DNA of 64,000 bases from contig NZ_CXOO01000014.1 in the NCBI RefSeq assembly GCF_001269385.1, positions 186,171 to 250,170 of the forward strand, given 5' to 3'. Numbering within the stretch: the stretch's first letter is position 1; the number at the start of each line of letters is the position of its first letter. The notes under the pieces were generated by a model. It saw only the letters and a list, made by a program, of their open reading frames with translations. It was not told the origin of the DNA and did no database searches. Positions 25,843-35,269 of this stretch are shown here, one piece after another. The position numbers and the translations under genes were made by a program. Origin of the DNA: Limnohabitans sp. DM1 (GTDB taxonomy: Bacteria > Pseudomonadota > Gammaproteobacteria > Burkholderiales > Burkholderiaceae_C).

Positions 25843-28488
25843 TCAGGGTGGCGCGTGGTGCCAATAGCGGCGGGCTCGTTCGCGTTCGCACACCCATCGA
25901 TCAGGCGTTTGGCTGCGCCAGGTGGCGGCGCCGCAATGCGCGCTGTTCAGCACGGGAATGTTCAGCTCCTCGTAGCGCGCCAAAACAGGGGCGGCTGGAT
26001 GGCCAAAGCGGTTGCGGTAACCGGCTTGCACCAGTGCCAGCCGGGGTTGCAAGGCCTGCAAAAATGGCAAACTTGACGAGGTTTTGCTGCCGTGGTGCGG
26101 CACCAACAACACATCCACACGGGACAAACCCGCCTGCACGAGTTGCGCCTCTTGCGGCGCTTCGATGTCGCCTGCCAGCAAGGCAGACGCATGCTGGTCC
26201 GAGATGCGCAGCACACAACTCACGGCATTGGGCTTGAGCTGGGGTGCGCTCGGCCGATCCGCCACGACCGATCCAGCTTCTGGTGAATCCGAGGGCAACT
26301 CCGAAGCAGGATGCAGCACTTCAAAGCGCACGCCATCCCAGACCCATGACTGACCCGCCTGGCAACGTGTCCAGGGGCTGCGCTGGCGGTGCAAGGGGTG
26401 ATCGTCTTCGAGCGAGGTCCACAAATCGGCCTGCGGTTGCATGGCCAACACGGCTGCGCCGCCGCCGGTGTGGTCGCTGTCGCGGTGGCTCAGCAGCAGG
26501 CGGTCCAGCCGTTCACCCATCTGCGCCAACAGCGGCACCAGCACGCGGTGGCCTGCGTCGCTTTCGGCTGAATAACGGGGGCCTGCGTCGTACAGCAAGC
26601 TGTGCCCGGCCGTGCGCACCAGCACGGCGTTGCCCTGCCCCACGTCGGCAGCCAGCAGCTCAAACGTGCCCGGGGGCGGCCGGGGATGCGACCAAAACAG
26701 CACTGGCCAGAGCAGCGGCAAGCTGAGCACCTTCATGGCCCGTGGTGCAGGCAAGACCCAACACACAACCCCCACCAGCGCCAGCAGCGCCAAGCCCACG
26801 GGCGGCATGGCGGTGTTCAGGCTGGCCAGCGGCCAGGACGCCAGCCAGGACAGCCAGGCGGCCAAGGGCTGCAAACACAAGGCTGCCCAAACCCAGGCCT
26901 CCGACCAAATCATCCCCAGCAGTGCCAAGGGCGTGACCACCAGGGTCACCCAGGGGATGGCCACCAAATTGGCCAAAAGCCCCACCAGTGACAACTGACC
27001 GAAGAACAACAAAGTCAAGGGTGCCAAGGCCAAGGTGACCACCGCTTGCTCACGCAACAAGCCCAGCACACGCCCCCCCAAAGGGCCGCTGATCCAGGTC
27101 TTGAACAGGCCCTCAACACCAGCACCCTTCAGGTGCAGCGATCCCAAGCCCATCCCCAAGCGCATCGCCTTGGCGCCGCGATTGGCTGCATCCGGGCGGT
27201 CAGGCATGAATGGGCTGCTCATGGCCTGACTCGCCTTGATCGGCCCCTGCCCCGAACTGGCCAGCAGCACACCCACTGCCACAAAGCTCAACCAAAACCC
27301 CGCCTGCAAAAAAGCCCAGGGATCAATCACCAACACCACGGCCCCGGCCAACAACCAAATCAGGGCCAACGGCCATTGCCGCGCCGACACCCGCAGCACA
27401 ACCACCACGGTCAACATCCACAGCGTGCGTTGCGCAGGCACGCCCCAGCCACTGAAGACGGCATACAAAGCCGCCAAGGCCAAGCCGGACCAGGCCCCCA
27501 CATGGGCGGCAGGCCAACGCAAGGCCCCCTGAAAACCCCACAAGGCCGACATGCGCCAACACCACCCCACCCCCAGCGTCGCCAACCAGGCGAACATGGT
27601 CACATGCAGGCCAGAAATGCTCATGAGGTGGGCCACGCCCGTGGCCCGAAAGACGTCCCAGTCACTGCGGTCAATGGCGGCCTGATCGCCGGTGACCAGG
27701 GCCGCGACGATGCCCGCCAAATTCGGTCCGGCGCCGGCACCGTCGCCCCAGGGCGCCAAGCGGGCCAGCAAGCGGTCTCGCACCGTTTGCCGCCACCACT
27801 CCACCGGATGCGCCCAGGTTTGGGCCAAGCGCTGGGGCAATGGGTCGCGCACGCCCGTGCGCACATAGCCCGTGGCCCCTACACCCTGCTCGAACAGCCA
27901 CAGCTCGTAGTCAAAACCGCGAGGATTCATGTGGCCGTGCGGTGCCTTCAGGCGCACCCGCAGCCGCCAGCGCTCACCGGCTTGCACCGGCTCGGGCAAG
28001 GCCGTCAGGCGCCATCCACTGTCGCTGCCCTCCTGCCCATACCAGCCCAGATAGATCTGTTCAGGCACAGACACCGGCTTGCCCGCCCGCTTGGCACTTT
28101 CCACCTGAAAGCGAAATCGCCAGCCCAAGTCCTGCCTTTGCGGCATGGCCTTGACCACGCCCACCACATCCAGGTCCTGGCCTTCCAGCGCGCTGTCCAT
28201 TTGCCCGACCTGAATGGACGCATGCAAACCGGTGACCGCAAACGAGAACAAGCCACAGGCCAGCACCAGGCCCCCCATGCGTGCAGCAGCCCACAGCGTG
28301 GTTCTGCGCCCATCCCTGGCCCCGCCCCACCGGGCAGCCAGGCCTGCCGCGCCCAGACAAGCAGCCGCCAAAGCCCACCAATAGGCCTGCGTTGGCCACA
28401 GCGCCACCTGCTGCAGTTGCAGTGCCAAGCCTGCGACCCCCGCCAGGAGGCCCAGCCATAAACGACGGGCCCAATTCATGGACTGCAT
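25843..28488 (-). CDS. comEC: ComEC/Rec2 family DNA internalisation protein
   Basis: An 881-residue inner membrane protein that forms the channel for single-stranded DNA during natural transformation. It has N-terminal helices and a DUF4131 region, the central Competence domain with many helices (AALVTGDQAAIDRSDWDVFRATGVAHLMSISGLH is the family signature), and a C-terminal metallo-beta-lactamase-like domain (ADVGQGNAVLVRT, LLSHRDSDHTGGG, LVPHHGSKTSSS). The start is MQSM at 28488, or the ATG at 28479. The gene looks intact, so competence is possible if the pilus and ComEA genes exist elsewhere. Confidence 0.94.
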   Translation of the reverse strand: MQSMNWARRLWLGLLAGVAGLALQLQQVALWPTQAYWWALAAACLGAAGLAARWGGARDGRRTTLWAAARMGGLVLACGLFSFAVTGLHASIQVGQMDSALEGQDLDVVGVVKAMPQRQDLGWRFRFQVESAKRAGKPVSVPEQIYLGWYGQEGSDSGWRLTALPEPVQAGERWRLRVRLKAPHGHMNPRGFDYELWLFEQGVGATGYVRTGVRDPLPQRLAQTWAHPVEWWRQTVRDRLLARLAPWGDGAGAGPNLAGIVAALVTGDQAAIDRSDWDVFRATGVAHLMSISGLHVTMFAWLATLGVGWCWRMSALWGFQGALRWPAAHVGAWSGLALAALYAVFSGWGVPAQRTLWMLTVVVVLRVSARQWPLALIWLLAGAVVLVIDPWAFLQAGFWLSFVAVGVLLASSGQGPIKASQAMSSPFMPDRPDAANRGAKAMRLGMGLGSLHLKGAGVEGLFKTWISGPLGGRVLGLLREQAVVTLALAPLTLLFFGQLSLVGLLANLVAIPWVTLVVTPLALLGMIWSEAWVWAALCLQPLAAWLSWLASWPLASLNTAMPPVGLALLALVGVVCWVLPAPRAMKVLSLPLLWPVLFWSHPRPPPGTFELLAADVGQGNAVLVRTAGHSLLYDAGPRYSAESDAGHRVLVPLLAQMGERLDRLLLSHRDSDHTGGGAAVLAMQPQADLWTSLEDDHPLHRQRSPWTRCQAGQSWVWDGVRFEVLHPASELPSDSPEAGSVVADRPSAPQLKPNAVSCVLRISDQHASALLAGDIEAPQEAQLVQAGLSRVDVLLVPHHGSKTSSSLPFLQALQPRLALVQAGYRNRFGHPAAPVLARYEELNIPVLNSAHCGAATWRSQTPDRWVCERERARRYWHHAPP

Positions 28489-28945
28489 GCCAGCGGCCCT
28501 GCTGGGGCGCTCGATCTTGGCGCTTGGTGCTTGGTCATCCTGTGCAGCCTCCCTGAATTGGCTGTGCTGGCGCCTGACTTCGGGCCTACCGCAAGCGGCG
28601 GCAGCTCCGGTGGGCGTGTGTTTTGTACCTTGTAAACGCCCAAGCGGCTCTTGTCATGCGTGCAGCCCCTGTTGCGCAGTCTGAAAAATGTCGCTACAGC
28701 TTGCCCATTCCAGCAGCTGTGTTGGGTGTATCCGGGTGTTTTTGTCGCTTGGGATTCGAAGGCACCAACTTTTCTTGACTGGCCAACATGGCGCGCGTGG
28801 ACACGGCGGGTCGCAAGGTCAAATCACAGACTTTGCGAGTGCCGCTGTGCAAACACGCCGCCACTCTCTTCAGCGACAATCTGCACTTGTCTTTGGCTGC
28901 GCCTGTGGCCAATCATTTCGAAAACCTATCACCGAAGCCCTTGCC
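28489..28945. other. 457-base intergenic stretch with no recognisable gene
   Basis: It lies between the divergent comEC and RidA-family genes. Short open frames exist on both strands but show no family features and no good ribosome binding site. It must hold promoters for both directions. No hairpin, riboswitch or repeat was recognised. Confidence 0.5.
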
Positions 28946-29404
28946 ATGAGCGTTTACGACACCCTGAAATCCCTGAACATCGAACTGCCCCCTGTGGCTG
29001 TGCCCGCTGCGGCCTATGTGCCCTTTGTGCAGACCGGCAATCTGGTCTTCCTCTCGGGACACATCGCCAAAAAAGACGGCAAAGTCTGGGCAGGCCAGCT
29101 GGGCAAAAACATCAGCACCGCCGAAGGCCAGCAAGCGGCGCGAGCCGTGGCGATTGACCTGATGGGCACGCTGCACGCCGCCGTAGGCGACCTGAACAAG
29201 GTCAAGCGCATCGTCAAAGTGATGAGCCTGGTCAACTCCACCGGAGACTTCACCGAGCAGCACTTGGTCACCAACGGCTGCAGCGAGCTGCTGGGCCAGG
29301 TGTTTGGCCCCCAAGTCGGTGCGCATGCCCGCAGCGCCTTTGGCGTCGCGCAAATCCCCATGGGCGCTTGCGTCGAGATCGAACTCATCGCCGAAATCGC
29401 CTGA
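28946..29404 (+). CDS. RidA/YjgF-YER057c-UK114 family protein
   Basis: A 152-residue protein of the YjgF-like (LiaB/YoaB-type) branch: SGHIAKKDG, the conserved LNKVKRIVKVMSLVNSTGDF and the C-terminal GAHARSAFGVAQIPMGACVEIELIAEIA. RidA proteins deaminate reactive enamine/imine intermediates, which agrees with the Arg in GAHARSA. The frame is open far upstream; the ATG at 28946 matches homologue starts. It leads a run of small genes. Confidence 0.88.
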   Translation: MSVYDTLKSLNIELPPVAVPAAAYVPFVQTGNLVFLSGHIAKKDGKVWAGQLGKNISTAEGQQAARAVAIDLMGTLHAAVGDLNKVKRIVKVMSLVNSTGDFTEQHLVTNGCSELLGQVFGPQVGAHARSAFGVAQIPMGACVEIELIAEIA

Positions 29405-29413
29405 TCCTCGGCC

Positions 29414-29680
29414 ATGTCCATTGAACTGAGCAAAGAAGACCGCGCTCAGGCCATTGCCAGCATCGAGCGCTACTTTGAGGCCAATTTCGAGCAAAAGATC
29501 GGCAATATTTCAGCCGGTGCCTTGCTCGGCTTTGTTTTGGAAGAAATTGGCCCCAGCATCTACAACCGCGCTGTGAGCGATGCCAAAAAGCGCATGCTCA
29601 TGCGCGTGGAAGATCTGGAATACGAAGTCCGTGCGGACGAATTCCAGTACTGGCAAAAATTCAACAAGCGCAAACCATGA
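29414..29680 (+). CDS. DUF2164 family protein
   Basis: An 88-residue, mostly helical soluble protein of the DUF2164 family (LSKEDRAQAIASIERYF, GNISAGALLGFVLEEIGPSIYNRAVSDAK). Function unknown. It lies nine bases after the RidA gene and overlaps the next gene by four bases. Confidence 0.85.
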   Translation: MSIELSKEDRAQAIASIERYFEANFEQKIGNISAGALLGFVLEEIGPSIYNRAVSDAKKRMLMRVEDLEYEVRADEFQYWQKFNKRKP

Positions 29681-29877
29681 ACAAAACACTCATCGCCCTG
29701 ACACTGCTGGGGGGCCTGTCGGGTTGCGGCCTGATTTCAACGCAAGGCGTGTACGAAGAAATCCGTGCCCAGGAAAGGGCCAAGGCTGTAGGCAGCGGCG
29801 CCGCCCCTGGGACCAAGCTGCCGTCATACGATCAATACCAAAAAGAGCGCTCTGTGCTCTCCCCCGAACCCCGTTGA
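29677..29877 (+). CDS. Small lipoprotein
   Basis: A 66-residue protein with a lipoprotein signal: MNKTLIALTLLGGLSGC, with the lipobox Cys at residue 17. The mature part is short, charged and without known domains. It overlaps the DUF2164 gene (ATGA). Function unknown. Confidence 0.75.
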   Translation: MNKTLIALTLLGGLSGCGLISTQGVYEEIRAQERAKAVGSGAAPGTKLPSYDQYQKERSVLSPEPR

Positions 29878-29884
29878 ACACCGA

Positions 29885-30463
29885 ATGCAAACCGTTGAAC
29901 TGAAACACGCTTACCGTCTGCTCAACCACGGCCCCACCGTGCTGGTGGGCAGCCAGCATGCAGGCCAAAGCAATGTGATGGCCGCCGCCTGGGCCATGCC
30001 GCTGGACTTTGACACACCCAAGATCGCGGTCGTCATTGACAAGGCCACACTCACCCGCGAGCTGATCGACGCATCGGGCGTGCTCAGCATCAACGTGCCC
30101 ACCGTGGCCATGAAAGACCAGGTCATGGCCGCTGGCGGCATGAGCGGCAAGGACCACACCGACAAACTGGCCCGCTGCAAGATCAGCACCCAGGCCGCAG
30201 CGCACACCGGCGTGCCACTGGTGCAAGGCTGCATCGCGCAACTCGAATGCCGTGTGTTGCCCGCCACCGCCCATGTGGCCGGGCAGCACGATTTGATATT
30301 GGCCGAAGTGATCGCCGCCTGGGCTGACGAACGTGTCTTCACAGCAGGCCGCTGGCACTTTGAAAACGCCCCACCCGAATTGCGCAGCCTGCACCATGTG
30401 GCAGGCGGCCACTTTTATGCCATTGGCGAGCCGGTGAGTGCCCTGCCCGTGGCCAACGCCTGA
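29885..30463 (+). CDS. Flavin reductase family protein (FMN-binding split barrel)
   Basis: A 192-residue protein of the flavin reductase-like family. FMN-contacting segments are NHGPTVLVGS, NVMAAAWAMPLDFDTPKIAVVIDKATLTRELI and SGVLSINVP. The C-terminus has LHHVAGGHFYAIGEP. Such proteins reduce free FMN with NAD(P)H for partner monooxygenases or act as flavin-bound oxidoreductases. No partner is adjacent. Confidence 0.85.
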   Translation: MQTVELKHAYRLLNHGPTVLVGSQHAGQSNVMAAAWAMPLDFDTPKIAVVIDKATLTRELIDASGVLSINVPTVAMKDQVMAAGGMSGKDHTDKLARCKISTQAAAHTGVPLVQGCIAQLECRVLPATAHVAGQHDLILAEVIAAWADERVFTAGRWHFENAPPELRSLHHVAGGHFYAIGEPVSALPVANA

Positions 30464-30489
30464 AATTTCAACAACAACCGGAGACCTTC

Positions 30490-31005
30490 ATGACCCTTTC
30501 CATGTCCCACGCCAGCCTGCCCGTGTGCACCCGCATGCTGAGCAACCTGAGCCACATCCTGGCCAAGGCCGAGCAGTTTGTCGAAGCCAAAAAAATCGAC
30601 CCCACGGCGCTGACCGCCTACCGCCTGGCACCTGACATGCTCCCGTTTACCCGCCAGGTGTTGATCGCCTGCGATGCGGTGAAAAACGGCGTGGCCCGTC
30701 TGTCTGGTGTGGAAGCGCCCAAGTTCGACGACACCGAAACCACCCTGGCCCAGTTGCAAGAACGCATCCAGAAAACCCTGGCCTTCATCGCCACCGTGCC
30801 CGCCGCTGCGCTGGACGGCACCGAAGCCAAGGACATCACCTTTCCCGCAGGCCCGGGCAAGACACGCACACTGACAGGTCGGGACTACCTCATGGGCTGG
30901 ATGCTGCCCAATATGTATTTCCACATCACCACGGCCTACACCATCCTGCGCCACAACGGAGTGGAAGTAGGCAAGGTCGATTATTTGATGGGCGCGCAGG
31001 CCTGA
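30490..31005 (+). CDS. DUF1993 family protein
   Basis: A 171-residue helical protein of the DUF1993 family (DinB-like four-helix fold expected; YRLAPDMLPFTRQVLIACDAVK, FPNM-like LPNMYFHITTAYTILRHNGVEVGK). GGAG lies six bases before the ATG. Function unknown. Confidence 0.85.
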   Translation: MTLSMSHASLPVCTRMLSNLSHILAKAEQFVEAKKIDPTALTAYRLAPDMLPFTRQVLIACDAVKNGVARLSGVEAPKFDDTETTLAQLQERIQKTLAFIATVPAAALDGTEAKDITFPAGPGKTRTLTGRDYLMGWMLPNMYFHITTAYTILRHNGVEVGKVDYLMGAQA

Positions 31006-31058
31006 GCACACCAAGCCCACAGGCTTGGGACCCTTTCGTTTCTTCAATCCATTTCCGC

Positions 31059-31775
31059 ATGACCACCGCTACCGAATTCTCCCCAGGCCTCGCCATCCAA
31101 GGCTTCACCGCACCCCTTTCCTTGTCCCAGTTCAAACTCATTGCGTTTGACATGGACTCCACGCTCATCAGCATCGAGTGCATCGACGAGATCGCCGATG
31201 CCGTGGGCCGCAAGGCCGAGGTGGCGGCCATCACCGAGGCGGCCATGCGTGGCGAGATCACCGACTTCAAAGACAGTTTGCGCCGCCGTTTGGCCCTGCT
31301 CAAAGGCGTCACGCTGGCAGACATGGAGCGTGTCTACACCGAGCGCCTGAAGATCAACCCCGGCGCGCCTGAGCTGATCGCCGCTTGCCAGAAGGCGGGC
31401 ATGAAGGTGCTGCTGGTCTCGGGCGGCTTCACCTTCTTTGCCGACCGCGTAAAAGAACGGCTGAACATCGACTTCGCCCGCTCCAACCGGCTTGAGATCG
31501 TCCATGGCGAACTCACGGGCGGCCTGGTCATGCAAAGCTGGGGCGACATCTGCGACGGCGCAGAAAAACACCGCACCTTGCTCGAAGTGGCTTCGCTGCT
31601 GGGCATTGAGGCCCACGAATGCATCGCCATGGGTGACGGCGCCAACGACCTGCCCATGATGGGCGCAGCCGGTTTGTCGGTGGCCTACCACGCCAAACCC
31701 AAGGTGCGCGAACAGGCCATGGTCGCCATCCACGAAGGCGGGCTGGACCGCCTGCTGGAAGTCGTCAAGCCCTGA
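31059..31775 (+). CDS. serB: Phosphoserine phosphatase
   Basis: A 238-residue HAD-family enzyme that makes serine from phosphoserine. The nucleophile and acid Asp are D31 and D33 in FDMDSTLIS. ECIDEIAD, VSGGFTFFAD (motif II Ser), the Lys of motif III and GDGANDLPM (motif IV) are all intact. It lacks the N-terminal ACT-like extension of longer SerB proteins. Confidence 0.94.
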   Translation: MTTATEFSPGLAIQGFTAPLSLSQFKLIAFDMDSTLISIECIDEIADAVGRKAEVAAITEAAMRGEITDFKDSLRRRLALLKGVTLADMERVYTERLKINPGAPELIAACQKAGMKVLLVSGGFTFFADRVKERLNIDFARSNRLEIVHGELTGGLVMQSWGDICDGAEKHRTLLEVASLLGIEAHECIAMGDGANDLPMMGAAGLSVAYHAKPKVREQAMVAIHEGGLDRLLEVVKP

Positions 31776-31786
31776 TCACCCCCCAA

Positions 31787-31808
31787 ATCAGTCATGCAAG
31801 TGACTGAT
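31787..31808. other. Perfect 8-base-arm hairpin after serB
   Basis: ATCAGTCA-TGCAAG-TGACTGAT follows the serB stop by 11 bases. No T tract follows on the plus strand, so it is not a classical terminator. It could be an mRNA 3'-end stabiliser or an operator for the downstream Tat-protein gene. Confidence 0.4.
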
Positions 31809-31938
31809 GCCTAGCGTTTACCCTGAGGGTTTGGCGCTTTGTAAGTAGCCAGCTATCACCCGCTGCTTGGCCTCCGCTGAAATACTGGACCTGTCCTTTG
31901 CAAACCATGCAAAGACATCCACATCAACGGAGACTTTC

Positions 31939-32565
31939 ATGCGCGTCATACCCATCACCCAGAATGTCGAAGCCGCTGGCTGCGACGAAGAAAGCGGCGT
32001 TGTCCGCAAAGTCAGCATGCCTTTGGCACGCCGCGATTTCCTCAAAGGGTCCGGCCTGCTGTTTGGCAGCCTCGCTTCGGGCACCATGCTCGCGGCCCTG
32101 GCCCCGTCCACCGCTTGGGCGCTGGAGCTGAAAAAGCTCTCCACTGCCGAAGGCAAAACCCTGATGGCCATGGGCCGGGTCTTGTTTCCCCACAAAAAAC
32201 TGCCCGATGCGGTCTATGCCTTGCTGTCCAAAGACCTGGACGCCAAAGCCGCTGGTGACGCAGGCGCTGCCAAGATGCTTCAGGACGGCGTGGCCTACCT
32301 GAACAAATCCACCGGCGGCAACTTTGCCAAGGCCAGCGCCAAGCAGCAATACGAGCTGGTGCTGAGCATGGAAGGCACAGCGTTTTTTGCCACCGTGCGC
32401 GGTCAGTGCGTCACCTCCCTTTATGACAACGACATGGCCTATGCGGTGTTTGGCTACCCCGGCTCGGCCTGGGAAAAAGGCGGCTACATCACCCGCGGCT
32501 TTCAGGACCTGAAATGGTTACCTGCTCCGTCCAAAGAAGCCAGCCCACCGCCCTTCATGGGCTGA
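31939..32565 (+). CDS. Tat-exported gluconate 2-dehydrogenase subunit 3-like protein
   Basis: A 208-residue small subunit with a twin-arginine signal placed about 34 residues in (ARRDFLKGSG, then a hydrophobic stretch and cleavage near STAWA). The mature part matches the small subunit of membrane-associated GMC dehydrogenases. GGAG lies six bases before the ATG at 31939. In this family the small subunit carries the Tat signal and helps export the large flavoprotein subunit, which is the next gene and has no signal of its own. Confidence 0.85.
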   Translation: MRVIPITQNVEAAGCDEESGVVRKVSMPLARRDFLKGSGLLFGSLASGTMLAALAPSTAWALELKKLSTAEGKTLMAMGRVLFPHKKLPDAVYALLSKDLDAKAAGDAGAAKMLQDGVAYLNKSTGGNFAKASAKQQYELVLSMEGTAFFATVRGQCVTSLYDNDMAYAVFGYPGSAWEKGGYITRGFQDLKWLPAPSKEASPPPFMG

Positions 32566-32613
32566 TCCCGGCTGCTCTCCACATTGACCCCACACCGAAT
32601 ACAGAGGATTGAC

Positions 32614-34182
32614 ATGGCTAAATTTGATTTCAATGACGACTCCGTGGTCGTCATCATTGGTTCAGGCGCAGGCGGCGGCACATTGGCCAACGAACTTTGC
32701 CAAAAAGGCATCAAGGTGGTGTCGCTCGAAGCGGGCGCACGCCAATCGCAAGAATCGTTCATCAACGACGAATGGAAGTCGTTCAGCCAGCTGGCCTGGT
32801 TGGACGCCCGCACCACTTCGGGCTCCTGGCGCGTGGCCAAAGACTTTGCCGGTCTGCCCGCCTGGATCTGCAAGACCGTGGGCGGCACCACCACCCACTG
32901 GGCCGGGGCTTCACTGCGCTTTCAAGAGCACGAGTTCCGCACCAAAACCGTTTATGGCAACGTCGCTGGTGCCAGCTTGCTGGACTGGCCCGTGACACTG
33001 GACGAGCTGGCCCCCTATTACGCCAAAGCCGAAAACAAAATGGGCGTGACCCGCACCAACGGCATCCCCGGCCTGCCCGGCAACAACAACTTCAAGGTCA
33101 TGCACGCGGGCGCCACCAAGCTGGGCTACAAGGAAGTGCACACCGGCAACATGGCCATCAACAGCCAGCCCCGAGATGGCCGAGGCCGCTGCCTGCAGTT
33201 GGGCTTTTGCTTTCAGGGTTGCAAGAGCGGTGCCAAATGGTCCACGCTTTACACCGAGATTCCACGCGCCGAAGCCACGGGCAATTTTGAGTTGCGCCCG
33301 CAGTCGCATGTCACCCGCATCGAGCACAACGCCGCAGGCAAAGTGACCGGCGTGGTGTATTTCGACAAGGACGGCAAAGAGCAGCGCCAGAAAGCCCGCG
33401 TGGTCTGCGTGGCCGGTAACGCCATCGAAACACCTCGCCTGCTCTTGATGTCGGAGTCCAGCAAATTCAAGGACGGCCTGGCCAACTCCTCTGGCCAAGT
33501 GGGCCGCAACTACATGCGCCACATGACCGGCTCGGTGTATGCCGCTTTCAAAAACCCGGTCCACATGTACCGGGGCACCACCATGGCCGGTATCGTGCGC
33601 GACGAAGCCGCACACAACCCCAGCCGTGGTTTCGTGGGCGGTTACGAGCTGGAAACCCTGTCGCTGGGCATCCCCTTCATGGCCGCCTTCTTGAACCCCG
33701 GCGGCTGGGGCCCTGAATTTGCCTGGTGGATGGACCACTACACCAACCTGGCCGGCATGTGGCTGGTGGGTGAAGACATGCCCCGTGAAAGCAACCGCGT
33801 CACGCTCAACAAGAACGTCAAGGACCAGTACGGCAACTACGCGCCCAACGTCCACTTTGACGACCATGACAACGACATCGCCATGCGCAACCACGCCTTC
33901 ACACAGGCCGAGCGCATCTACAACGCGGCCGGGGCCATCAAGACTTTCCGCACGCCACCCTACCCGTCCACCCACAACATGGGCACTTGTCGCATGAGCG
34001 CCAGACCCGAAGACGGCGTGGTCAACAAATGGGGACAATCGCACGACATCAGCAACCTGTTTGTCAGCGACGGCAGCCAATTCACCACTGGCGGCGCAGA
34101 AAACCCCACTTTGACGATCGTGACGCTGGCCATTCGCCAAGCCGATCAGATCGCCAAATTGATGACCGAAAAAGCGCTTTGA
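32614..34182 (+). CDS. GMC family oxidoreductase (large flavoprotein subunit)
   Basis: A 522-residue GMC-fold FAD enzyme: dinucleotide motif IIGSGAGGGTLANEL (about 14-28), GGTTTHWAGAS, VCVAGNAIETPRLLL and the C-terminal SDGSQFTTGGAENPTLTIVTLA. The catalytic His is likely in STHNMGTCRMS. It oxidises a sugar, polyol or alcohol in the periplasm and should pass electrons to a cytochrome c. No multihaem cytochrome subunit follows, which is unusual. It pairs with the Tat small subunit 48 bases upstream. Confidence 0.9.
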   Translation: MAKFDFNDDSVVVIIGSGAGGGTLANELCQKGIKVVSLEAGARQSQESFINDEWKSFSQLAWLDARTTSGSWRVAKDFAGLPAWICKTVGGTTTHWAGASLRFQEHEFRTKTVYGNVAGASLLDWPVTLDELAPYYAKAENKMGVTRTNGIPGLPGNNNFKVMHAGATKLGYKEVHTGNMAINSQPRDGRGRCLQLGFCFQGCKSGAKWSTLYTEIPRAEATGNFELRPQSHVTRIEHNAAGKVTGVVYFDKDGKEQRQKARVVCVAGNAIETPRLLLMSESSKFKDGLANSSGQVGRNYMRHMTGSVYAAFKNPVHMYRGTTMAGIVRDEAAHNPSRGFVGGYELETLSLGIPFMAAFLNPGGWGPEFAWWMDHYTNLAGMWLVGEDMPRESNRVTLNKNVKDQYGNYAPNVHFDDHDNDIAMRNHAFTQAERIYNAAGAIKTFRTPPYPSTHNMGTCRMSARPEDGVVNKWGQSHDISNLFVSDGSQFTTGGAENPTLTIVTLAIRQADQIAKLMTEKAL

Positions 34183-34235
34183 GCTGAAAGCGCCACCCAA
34201 GATGTCCCAGATTGCTGTAGCCACAGGAGCGCACC

Positions 34236-34607
34236 ATGTGTGAATATTTTGTCAAAGCTGACCCCATCCAGTATGAGCAACGCTCACGCACGGTGCGCAT
34301 CAAAAACGTGTTGACCAGCATCCGGCTGGAAAACATGGTCTGGGACATCCTGGCCGAAATGGCCGAAGAAGAAGGCTGCACCACCAATGCCCTGATCGCC
34401 AAATTTCACGAAGAAATCATGGCGCACCGGGGCGAGGTGCCCAACTTTGCATCGTTCTTGCGGGTCACCAGCATGCGTTACCTGCACCGCTCGATGATGA
34501 ACCTGGAAAAGCAGCTTAACCCGCCAAACCCGGTGGCTCTGCCCATCGCCGCACGCTCTGGGGAGACCATCGCCCCCCCAAAGATGCTCGCGGCAGTGGG
34601 CAGGTAA
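34236..34607 (+). CDS. Ribbon-helix-helix domain protein
   Basis: A 123-residue protein with a ribbon-helix-helix domain (about 20-75; RIKNVLTSIRLENMVWDILAEMAEEEGCTTNALIAKFHEEI), the RHH_4 type found as small DNA-binding or arylsulfatase-linked regulators. A basic, Pro-rich tail follows. It sits 53 bases after the GMC oxidoreductase and may regulate it; this is inferred from position only. Confidence 0.8.
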   Translation: MCEYFVKADPIQYEQRSRTVRIKNVLTSIRLENMVWDILAEMAEEEGCTTNALIAKFHEEIMAHRGEVPNFASFLRVTSMRYLHRSMMNLEKQLNPPNPVALPIAARSGETIAPPKMLAAVGR

Positions 34608-34735
34608 TTCATCTCATCACTGCACTGACCTGGCGATCCGAGCGTTCGCCAGATGACTCGCCACGCGTACAGCATGGCGAAGCCGTCAGCTATCCCACCC
34701 CTGACTCCAACCCCTATTTCATACATCCTTTTGCC

Positions 34736-35269
34736 ATGACATTTCGCACGGAAAACCTCCCTGGCGTGAGCCCCACCCCCCCCGAACAGACACGCGGCTT
34801 TGTGTTCAACCACTCGATGCTGCGCATCAAGGACCCTGAGGTCAGCCTCGACTTTTACACCCGCATCATGGGCATGCAGGTGCTGCGCAAGCTGGACTTT
34901 CCCGAGATGAAGTTCTCGCTGTATTTTCTGCACCGCCAAAGCGTCGACACCCCGCCCAGCGACGAAGGTGAGCGCACCGCCTGGACCTTCAGCCAGAGCG
35001 GCATCCTGGAGCTGACCCACAACTGGGGCACCGAAAACGACCCCGACTTCAAATACCACGACGGCAACGCCCAGCCCCAAGGCTTTGGCCACATCTGCTT
35101 TTCGGTGCCTGACCTGGCTGCGGCCGTGTCCTGGTTTGACGAAAACCAGGTGACCTATGTGAAACGCCCTGACCAAGGCAAGATGAAGGACGTGGCCTTC
35201 ATCAAGGACCCCGACGGCTATTGGATCGAAATCGTCCAGCCTGATCTGCTCATGAACCTGGGGCGCTGA
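34736..35269 (+). CDS. gloA: Lactoylglutathione lyase (glyoxalase I, longer type)
   Basis: A 177-residue VOC-fold glyoxalase I of the longer, eukaryote-like and Pseudomonas type. Metal ligand regions are FNHSMLRIKD (H26), LELTHNWGTE and GHICFSVPD. It converts the methylglyoxal-glutathione adduct to S-lactoylglutathione. A second, shorter glyoxalase-like gene follows 320 bases later with a cytochrome gene between. Confidence 0.92.
   Translation: MTFRTENLPGVSPTPPEQTRGFVFNHSMLRIKDPEVSLDFYTRIMGMQVLRKLDFPEMKFSLYFLHRQSVDTPPSDEGERTAWTFSQSGILELTHNWGTENDPDFKYHDGNAQPQGFGHICFSVPDLAAAVSWFDENQVTYVKRPDQGKMKDVAFIKDPDGYWIEIVQPDLLMNLGR

Noticed and set aside
28651-29157. 168-residue plus-strand frame overlapping the RidA gene start
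   Set aside because: It is out of frame with the clearly conserved RidA-family protein and has a composition typical of an alternative-frame translation.
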